Assembly (NCBI GenBank): GCA_036387255.1
Contig: DASVUC010000231.1
Span: 1 to 6,744 of the forward strand
Direction: 5' to 3'
Source: DASVUC01 sp036387255
GTDB lineage: Bacteria > Planctomycetota > Phycisphaerae > Tepidisphaerales > Tepidisphaeraceae
Length of the DNA stretch: 6,744 nt
Shown: in pieces, positions 1-5,540 of the stretch
Numbering within the stretch: position 1 is the first letter of the stretch
Layout of the letters: each line of letters opens with the position of its first letter
Made by a program: the position numbers and the translations under genes
The notes under the pieces: model-generated
The model's input: only the letters and a program-made list of their open reading frames with translations
The model's database searches: none
Told to the model about the DNA's origin: nothing

Positions 1-3000
1 ACCAGCGCATCCACCACCGGCTGCGCCTGCGACGCCGGCAGCGTCTGGACATCTGGCGGTATTTTCACCGGCTTGATCGCCGCCGCCTGCTGGTCGCTGC
101 GATATTTGTCAACCGTCGCCAGCGCCCGTTGGAAATCCTGCGATTCCTTCTTGCTCGCCGCGGAGAAGTATGCGGCGATCGCCGTCGCCTCGGTATCCGT
201 TACGGGAAAGCTCGGCATCCGAATCCCGCCCGCAGGCCCCGCGTGCGCTGGGTCAGGCATGTAAAGCAGCGGCCGCAAAAGCTCCACGTTCTTGAGGAAG
301 TTGAACAGCCACGCGTGCTGGATCTTGTTCCCCTCGCCTCGCAGGCTCGGCGGAATCTTCGTCGGCGGATTGATCTCATCCGGCTTGTACCACTGCTGCA
401 CCGCCGGCCAGTTCTTCTCGATCGTGTGACAACCCACGCAGTTGTATTTCTGCACCAGCCGCCGACCCAGCGCCTCGCGCTGCGACTGCTCGGAATTGCT
501 CTTCCCCAGCATCTTCTGCGTCACCAGCGGATCGCGATTGGAGATGACAAACGTCACGATCGCATCCACCTCGCGATCGCTCAGATAAAAGGTCGGCATC
601 TTCAGCTTGTCGTAGGGCCGCCCGGTATCCTGTTTCGCCGGATCCGGCTCCAGCAGCGCCCGCCCGCGATCGTACACGCGCGTGTTCTTCAGCTTCTGCG
701 TCACCCATCCTGTGCGCGAGTGCTCCACATGAGGCCACGCCGCCTCCACCGTCCGGGGCGCCACTTCCATCGCCCCATGCTCCGGCGTAACGGTCGAAGC
801 GCTCGCCACCGGCTGCGTCGCCGTATGCGACGCCGGCGTCGTCCCCTTCAGCAGTTCCGGCGCACGATCCGACAGCCCGTTGACCATATTGATGGGCATC
901 CGAGGCCGCTCTTCCTTCAGCTTCTCGACCTTCTCATGCTCGAGATAGCCGAAGTCCAGCTTATCCAGACCCTTCTGCCCCCAATCCGACAGGTTCGCGC
1001 AGGGGCTCGAAAGCGCCTCGGTCCCGTTGATCGCGTGGCAATTCATGCAGCCGTAATGGCTGATCAATCTATTGCCCAGGAAGACAAGACGTTTCTCGTC
1101 CTTGCTCATGCTGGCGGCTTCCGCCCGCGCATGCTGGACATCGTTCACCGCGGTCGTCAGCGCCGCCGTCGCCAGCGACGTCAGCTCCTTATCGTCATCC
1201 GCCCGCTGAATCGCCGTCTGCGGTGTGTACTTGCTCCTCAAGAAGAGCGCGGTCATCTCGATCAGCTTCGGCGTGTCGACTTCCGTCAACTCCGCCTTCC
1301 ACGGATCATCCTTCTTGTCGTTCGTCCGCTTCTGCGCCAGCAGATATTCCGTCAGGTCCAGCGCCTGTTGTGGCGTCAGGCGCAGCCGCGGCATCACGGT
1401 GTATTCGCTGTAATGGCGGGGCTCCAGCAGCCAGTTGTAAAGCCAAAGCCGAGCTTCTTCCGGCTTCTTCCCCGCCGTCAGCTTCGTCCCTACACCGCTC
1501 AGCTCCGGCCCATGATGCTGGAACGCCGGCTTCACCGTTCCGTCCGGATACTTCAGCTGCTCGCCGGAATAGTTCGGCGCGAGGTTCTCCGTGATGTAAA
1601 GCTGCCGCGCGTTGTAGCTCATCTCGTCATAAAGCTTCATCGCCGCCGTCGCCAGCGCCTTTGCGTCCGGCGTCTTCCCCGTCTCTTCCTCGATCTGCCG
1701 AGGAAGCCTGCCGCTCTTGATGAGGTCCGTCGTGATCCACTTCTGCGCCAGCGTCTGCGGCTTCCCATCCGGCCGCTTCTCCGCCTGGATCTCATTCAAA
1801 TTCGTATGACATCCCAGGCACCCCAAATTGTTGAACAGCACGCGTCCCCCGTCCGCGCTTCCCTTCATGTTTGCGGCGATCGCGTACTTCATCGGCAGCG
1901 GCCCCAGCGCGGGCTGCGTCGTCGCGACCGCTCCCGCCTGCGGATACTTCGTCGCGGTGCGCACCAGGTATTCCGTCAGCGCCCGCGCCTCCTGCCGCGT
2001 CCGGCGAATTTCTTCGCTGCTGGAATTGTTCTCCAGCATGAAAAAGTGCGGCATCTTCGTGCTGGGACGAAACGCCTTGGGCGCCCAGATCCACGTGTTG
2101 ATGTACGCCGGCGAAAGCTTCGCGGTGATGTTCCGCAAATCCGTCCCCACCTTGCGCTGCCCATTGGAGGAGATCAGCTTCAAGTCGCTGGGGTTCTGAA
2201 AGTCATCCGCTGGCAGAAGCCGATCTGCCGCGGCGCCAATCGTATCCCTGAACGTATTTGCCGGATCAAGCTGATGGCAGTTTGCGCACCCCATGTTGGT
2301 GAACAAGCTCCGCCCTTCATACACCTGCGGCGCTTCATCTTTGATGTCATCCACATTCAAGTGACACCGCACGCAGTTGGACTGCAAATACTTGAACGGC
2401 CGCATCGGCCAGTCCCACTCGTGATACACCAGCGCAAATCCGCGCGGCGCCGCCGGTTCATACGTCGCAATCCAGTACCGCATCTGCGGCACCGCCCGCC
2501 CAACACGCCCTGTCGCCGGATCCACATAAGGCACCGGCGTCGTCTCCGCCGCCGCCTCCGGATTGGTCGGCGCTTCCGCCACACGCTTCATCGCATGCGC
2601 CGGCCGGGTGGTTGCTTCCGCCCCCTTCGTAGCATGCGCGTCTGGCCCATGTTCCAGCGCCAGATGAATGTCCCCAGCCTCCGTCGGCGCGAGCGCATCG
2701 TGCGGATACACCGTCGCCAGCATGTTGCTCATATCCGGCTCATGATGCGCGGGCGGCGCTTTCTCCGCGTCCAACTGCTCTTCCAGCACCGGCGCGCCGG
2801 TCTTTTGATCCACCCAGATCGGGCGAGGCGTGTGCGCCGCGACGACGAAGTTCGTCTCCTGCCCGGAGCCGTCATGACAGCTCGTGCACCCCACCTGCTC
2901 GAAGGGATGCTTGCTGTCCGGATCCACGTACAGCGCCAGCTTCGGATGCGCCAGCAGCACCGGCGAATCACCGAGCGCGCTTAAACGTTCTTCCTTTCGG

Positions 3001-4424
3001 AACGCGTTCACCTCCGCAATCAGCGACCGGCGATAGGTGTCGTTGAGCAGCTTCAGCTTCTCCGCCGCCATCGCCGCCCGCACGCCCGCGCTCAAATCCT
3101 CCACATACTTCATCGCCACCGTGCGCGGCGGCTTGATCTTGCTCTCCTCCAGCCCCTCCTTGATCTCCGCTGTCACCGCAGCGCGGTTGGTATCCCCATT
3201 TTTCTCGCTCGTCACCTTCACTGCACGAGCCTTGCCCCCATCTCCAGCCCCATACGCAATCCACGCCCGCGCCACCAGCCCTACAACCTGATCCCGCACC
3301 GCAGGCGGCAGCTTCGCATCGTCGTACGCAAAACTCTCCAGCTCCTGCCCGTTCACCGTCACGCGGACGAGCTGCCCCTTGCCCACCGTCTTCGACAGCG
3401 CTCCGATCCGCGTCGCGTGCACCGATTTCTTCGAATTTAAAAGACTCGGCGCCAGCTTCGCCGCATACCCCTGCCAGAACTCCGGCATCGCCACCGGCCC
3501 CGGGCGCGCCACGGTCGCCGCCGGATCCGCCGCCTTTCCGGTCGCCTTCTCCGGCAGATTTGCCTTCCGCGCCGTTGCGAGCTGCTCTTCCAGATACGCG
3601 ATCACGCGCTCTTCCGAAAACTCCTTCCGAGCGATGTTGATGTGACACGTCGTGCAGCGCTCCACCGTCTCGATCTTCCGGAACGCCACGTCCGTTAAGA
3701 CATCGGGCAGCACCACCTGCGCCACGCGCTCCCGCGGATTGATGAATTGCATCAGCGGAGTCGCCCGGACCTGATCGCTCAAGTTGGCCAGCAACCCCTT
3801 CGGCTCCAGCACCGCCAGCTTCTTCTCCAGCGCGTCCGAATCTTCCGTCATCTTCGTGCGCTGCTTGATGAGCGCATCGCGATCCGCCGTCGCCGACGCC
3901 AGCCGATCCTTCGCTTCTTTCGTCTGGTCCTTGATCTGCTCGATCTTCAGCGCCTGCTCGGACAGGTCTTTCCGCGGCCGCTCCAGACCCTTCGTGAGCT
4001 CGTCCGCCTTGTCCTTCTGTCCCGCCGCCAGCGCATCCTGTAGCGCCGACTCATCCACCTGCACCAGCGCCTTGCGGTTGTTGTATGTGAACTCTTCGTT
4101 GGCCTGCTGGTTCGCCAGCTTCTTGATCTGCGACGAAAGCTGATCGATCTCCCCCTGTTTGCTCGCAAGCTGCTCGTTCTTGACTTTGATTTGCTCGTTC
4201 AGCTCCGCCAGCCGCGCCTTGCGCTCGGCGGTGTTCTCGCTGGTCAGCTTGTCCTCAACCAGCGCCGCCTCCCAAACCTTCCCGCGCTGCTGAGGCTCGC
4301 GCCACTGCTGGTTGTAGTCCTGGATGATCGACCACCCCGTGATGGCCAGCAGCAATACCGCCGACGCTGCAAAAACTTTGTTCAGACGTGAAATATTCCA
4401 AAACGTATCGGTGGGGATCGGCAT
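1..4424 (-). CDS. Giant membrane-anchored multiheme cytochrome c, 3' end outside window
   Basis: One minus-strand frame stays open from ATG 4424-4422 to the left edge (1,474 codons, no stop). An in-frame TAG lies at 4454-4452 and no other start codon intervenes; a weak GGTGA precedes the ATG. Residues 17-34 form a hydrophobic anchor preceded by basic residues, so the rest is probably periplasmic. Residues 55-205 are charged, Lys/Glu/Gln-rich and likely coiled coil. Seven CXXCH heme c motifs begin at C257, C513, C684, C713, C869, C1126 and C1329. The last four each follow a G-R-x-L-like segment and are followed by a Met-Pro motif (M791, M1011, M1276, M1403), as in class I cytochrome c domains with Met as axial ligand. 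Linkers near 555-650 and 1180-1215 are low-complexity. Role: electron transfer in a respiratory chain (inferred); the partner is unknown. The nearest type I recall is planctomycete tandem cytochromes encoded beside quinol-oxidising complexes. Codons end mainly in G. Confidence 0.93.
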   Translation of the reverse strand, partial: MPIPTDTFWNISRLNKVFAASAVLLLAITGWSIIQDYNQQWREPQQRGKVWEAALVEDKLTSENTAERKARLAELNEQIKVKNEQLASKQGEIDQLSSQIKKLANQQANEEFTYNNRKALVQVDESALQDALAAGQKDKADELTKGLERPRKDLSEQALKIEQIKDQTKEAKDRLASATADRDALIKQRTKMTEDSDALEKKLAVLEPKGLLANLSDQVRATPLMQFINPRERVAQVVLPDVLTDVAFRKIETVERCTTCHINIARKEFSEERVIAYLEEQLATARKANLPEKATGKAADPAATVARPGPVAMPEFWQGYAAKLAPSLLNSKKSVHATRIGALSKTVGKGQLVRVTVNGQELESFAYDDAKLPPAVRDQVVGLVARAWIAYGAGDGGKARAVKVTSEKNGDTNRAAVTAEIKEGLEESKIKPPRTVAMKYVEDLSAGVRAAMAAEKLKLLNDTYRRSLIAEVNAFRKEERLSALGDSPVLLAHPKLALYVDPDSKHPFEQVGCTSCHDGSGQETNFVVAAHTPRPIWVDQKTGAPVLEEQLDAEKAPPAHHEPDMSNMLATVYPHDALAPTEAGDIHLALEHGPDAHATKGAEATTRPAHAMKRVAEAPTNPEAAAETTPVPYVDPATGRVGRAVPQMRYWIATYEPAAPRGFALVYHEWDWPMRPFKYLQSNCVRCHLNVDDIKDEAPQVYEGRSLFTNMGCANCHQLDPANTFRDTIGAAADRLLPADDFQNPSDLKLISSNGQRKVGTDLRNITAKLSPAYINTWIWAPKAFRPSTKMPHFFMLENNSSSEEIRRTRQEARALTEYLVRTATKYPQAGAVATTQPALGPLPMKYAIAANMKGSADGGRVLFNNLGCLGCHTNLNEIQAEKRPDGKPQTLAQKWITTDLIKSGRLPRQIEEETGKTPDAKALATAAMKLYDEMSYNARQLYITENLAPNYSGEQLKYPDGTVKPAFQHHGPELSGVGTKLTAGKKPEEARLWLYNWLLEPRHYSEYTVMPRLRLTPQQALDLTEYLLAQKRTNDKKDDPWKAELTEVDTPKLIEMTALFLRSKYTPQTAIQRADDDKELTSLATAALTTAVNDVQHARAEAASMSKDEKRLVFLGNRLISHYGCMNCHAINGTEALSSPCANLSDWGQKGLDKLDFGYLEHEKVEKLKEERPRMPINMVNGLSDRAPELLKGTTPASHTATQPVASASTVTPEHGAMEVAPRTVEAAWPHVEHSRTGWVTQKLKNTRVYDRGRALLEPDPAKQDTGRPYDKLKMPTFYLSDREVDAIVTFVISNRDPLVTQKMLGKSNSEQSQREALGRRLVQKYNCVGCHTIEKNWPAVQQWYKPDEINPPTKIPPSLRGEGNKIQHAWLFNFLKNVELLRPLLYMPDPAHAGPAGGIRMPSFPVTDTEATAIAAYFSAASKKESQDFQRALATVDKYRSDQQAAAIKPVKIPPDVQTLPASQAQPVVDAL
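2626..2651. repeat. Diverged coding copy of one arm of the intergenic palindromic repeat
   Basis: These 26 bases match 5461-5486 at 23 positions, with differences at 2631, 2637 and 2644. The match includes the TTCGT flank as well as the arm itself. Read on the minus strand in the cytochrome frame it encodes residues 592-600, HGPDAHATK; the intergenic copy read the same way gives HGRDAHATK. The segment sits in a His/Ala/Thr-rich linker between the heme motifs at C513 and C684. No second arm is visible next to it. Common origin is inferred from the identity; chance similarity in a biased linker is the alternative. Confidence 0.6.
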
Positions 4425-4508
4425 CGCTCGTTCACCCGATGTGTAAAAAGCCTAACGCCCGATAAAAGCGAGGCTTCTGTCGCAATACGTCCGCAGAAAC
4501 GCTCTGCT

Positions 4509-4537
4509 TCTATACCCCAAGCTCCATACGCTCACAA
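4509..4537 (-). promoter_or_regulatory. Candidate sigma70-type promoter for the cytochrome gene
   Basis: On the minus strand TTGTGA (4537-4532) and TATAGA (4514-4509) are separated by exactly 17 bases. Each box matches the sigma70 consensus at 4 of 6 positions. Transcription would start near 4502, leaving a leader of roughly 75-80 bases before the ATG at 4424. No equally good pair was found on the plus strand for the divergent lipoprotein gene. The call rests on sequence resemblance only. Confidence 0.35.
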
Positions 4538-4550
4538 GCAAAAACACCCT

Positions 4551-4562
4551 GCTGGCGCCAGC
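4551..4562. promoter_or_regulatory. 12-bp perfect palindrome in the divergent intergenic region
   Basis: GCTGGCGCCAGC is a perfect palindrome between the two divergent genes, just upstream of the candidate cytochrome promoter. A GCGCC-CTG / CAGGCGC pair (about 4565-4583) lies next to it and could form a small bulged hairpin. The position would suit an operator for a dimeric regulator, but GC-rich DNA produces such palindromes readily and no regulator is encoded in the window. Confidence 0.2.
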
Positions 4563-4662
4563 CGCGCGCCCTGAACCAGGCGCCGGGTTATGGGCCGCGA
4601 ATAGATAAACCAAACTCCCCAGCCCCTCTGGTCGATAAAACCATTGCGAGGATCTTGCTCAT

Positions 4663-4668
4663 AAGGAG
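4663..4668 (+). promoter_or_regulatory. Shine-Dalgarno site that fixes the lipoprotein start
   Basis: AAGGAG lies 7 bases before ATG 4676. It favours that ATG over an in-frame TTG at 4655, which would add seven residues in front of the signal peptide and has no comparable site. Confidence 0.75.
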
Positions 4669-4675
4669 TTCGAGA

Positions 4676-5401
4676 ATGAAACGGTCCCTAATTTTGTTTT
4701 CCGCCTGCCTCTCTGCGTCGCTCTTCGTCGGTTGCGCCAGCAACCAGCAGAAAGAAGCGAACCAACCGGTCTCGCAAGGCTACATGCCCAAGGGCGCCGT
4801 CGAGCCCACTTTGGCCAAATCCGATCCCTTCCTCAGTGAGAAGGATCCTCCGGTCGCCGCCATGACGCACTTTGCCGCCGGCCAGTACGCCGAAGCCGAA
4901 GGCAACTACCAGGTCGCCGCCCAGCAGTACGAGCAGGCGTGCCAGGTGCAGCCGGACTACCTCTGGGCCGAGTACCGCCTTGGCGTGGTCTACTCGCACA
5001 TGAAGAACTGGCCCAAGGCCGTGGAAGCGTGGAACGCCTACATCGAATCCACCAATGGCGTCGCCAGCGCCTACTCCAACCTCGGCTTCACCTATGAGCT
5101 GATGGGCGATTGGTCTCGCGCCGAAGAAGCCTACAAGAAGGGCCTCGACAAGGACGGCACCTGCCAGCCCTGCCGGGTGAACTATGGGCTGATGCTCGCC
5201 CGCCGCGGCCGCATCCCCGAATCCGTCCAGCAGTTCCAGGCCGTCCTCACCCCTGCGGAAATCCACTACAACCTTGCCAGCGTCTTCGAGCAGCAAGGCC
5301 GCCGAAAGCTCGCGAAAGCCGAGTATGAAATGGCCCTCAAGCTCGACCCCCAGATGCACGACGCCCAGACCCGAATGGCGTCCATCAATCTCGCCGAGTA
5401 A
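4676..5401 (+). CDS. TPR-repeat lipoprotein
   Basis: A 241-residue protein starting at ATG 4676 behind AAGGAG. MKR is followed by a hydrophobic stretch and the lipobox-like FVGC, so lipidation at Cys20 is likely (Phe at -3 is less usual than Leu). Residues 21-60 are a Gln/Pro/Lys-rich tether. About five TPR helix pairs follow from residue 61 to the C-terminus, with typical TPR residues such as AEYRLGVVY, AYSNLGFTYELMGDW and ALKLDP. TPR domains bind proteins and have no catalytic role of their own; the expected location is the periplasmic face of a membrane. Residues 163-166 (CQPC) form a CXXC pair in the turn before the fourth repeat, which could be a disulfide; no His follows, so it is not a heme site. 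The gene diverges from the cytochrome gene with 251 bases between starts and ends at its own terminator, so it looks monocistronic. The partner is unknown; the resemblance to TadD-type pilotins is only general. Confidence 0.88.
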   Translation: MKRSLILFSACLSASLFVGCASNQQKEANQPVSQGYMPKGAVEPTLAKSDPFLSEKDPPVAAMTHFAAGQYAEAEGNYQVAAQQYEQACQVQPDYLWAEYRLGVVYSHMKNWPKAVEAWNAYIESTNGVASAYSNLGFTYELMGDWSRAEEAYKKGLDKDGTCQPCRVNYGLMLARRGRIPESVQQFQAVLTPAEIHYNLASVFEQQGRRKLAKAEYEMALKLDPQMHDAQTRMASINLAE

Positions 5402-5425
5402 GCAGCAAGATCATCTTGATCCCCC

Positions 5426-5462
5426 GGAACCCGCGCCCCTTGGATGCGGGTTCTTCTTTTTT
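5426..5462 (+). terminator. Intrinsic terminator of the TPR lipoprotein gene
   Basis: GAACCCGC (5427-5434) pairs perfectly with GCGGGTTC (5446-5453) across an 11-base loop, and G5426 with T5454 can add a wobble pair. TTCTTTTTT follows directly (5454-5462). The stem begins 25 bases after the stop codon of the lipoprotein gene. This is a textbook Rho-independent terminator on the plus strand, and it separates that gene from the one starting near 5541. Confidence 0.88.
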
Positions 5463-5522
5463 CGTGGCATGGGCGTCTCGCCCATGCGCCCCCTCACGCA
5501 TGGGCGAGACGCCCATGCCGCG
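5463..5522. repeat. Perfect palindromic repeat with 23-bp arms (HGRDAHAT type)
   Basis: The arms 5466-5488 and 5497-5519 are exact reverse complements, separated by the 8 bases CCCCCTCA. With a T-G wobble and two outer pairs the stem reaches 26 bp (5463-5522). Each arm is itself a small hairpin: CATGGGCG, TCT, CGCCCATG. Read as protein, the element gives GMGVSPM and HGRDAHAT, peptides I recall as recurrent artefacts of dispersed repeats in planctomycete and verrucomicrobial genomes. It begins at the end of the terminator T-run. Probably a REP- or MITE-like non-coding repeat; no transposase or target-site duplication is visible here. Confidence 0.85.
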
Positions 5523-5540
5523 CGCCATTACCATGCCGTC

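Noticed and set aside
2592..2615. A possible further degraded repeat copy beside the coding one (GCATGCGCC near 2593).
   Set aside because: Only a short stretch resembles the arm and it could arise from Ala-His codons; no reliable alignment beyond about eight bases.
129..2984. A 951-codon open frame on the plus strand, opposite the cytochrome gene.
   Set aside because: It is the codon-in-register antisense of the cytochrome. The product is an implausible Arg/Leu/His-rich chain, while the minus strand shows seven CXXCH motifs and cytochrome c domains. The frame stays open only because TTA, CTA and TCA codons are rare in the real gene.
2968..3648. A 226-codon minus-strand frame, Gly/Ala/Arg-rich.
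   Set aside because: It lies in another frame of the cytochrome gene, whose own frame continues without a break; the composition is that of a shifted GC-rich frame.
4655..4675. Extension of the TPR lipoprotein to TTG 4655.
   Set aside because: It would put seven residues before the signal peptide, and AAGGAG is placed correctly only for ATG 4676.
4688..5359. A 223-codon minus-strand frame opposite the TPR gene.
   Set aside because: The plus strand has a Shine-Dalgarno site, a lipobox, TPR repeats and a terminator; the minus frame has none of these.
5463..5522. CRISPR repeat or a second terminator.
   Set aside because: There is one element only, without spacers, and no T-run follows either arm; a dispersed palindromic repeat fits better.
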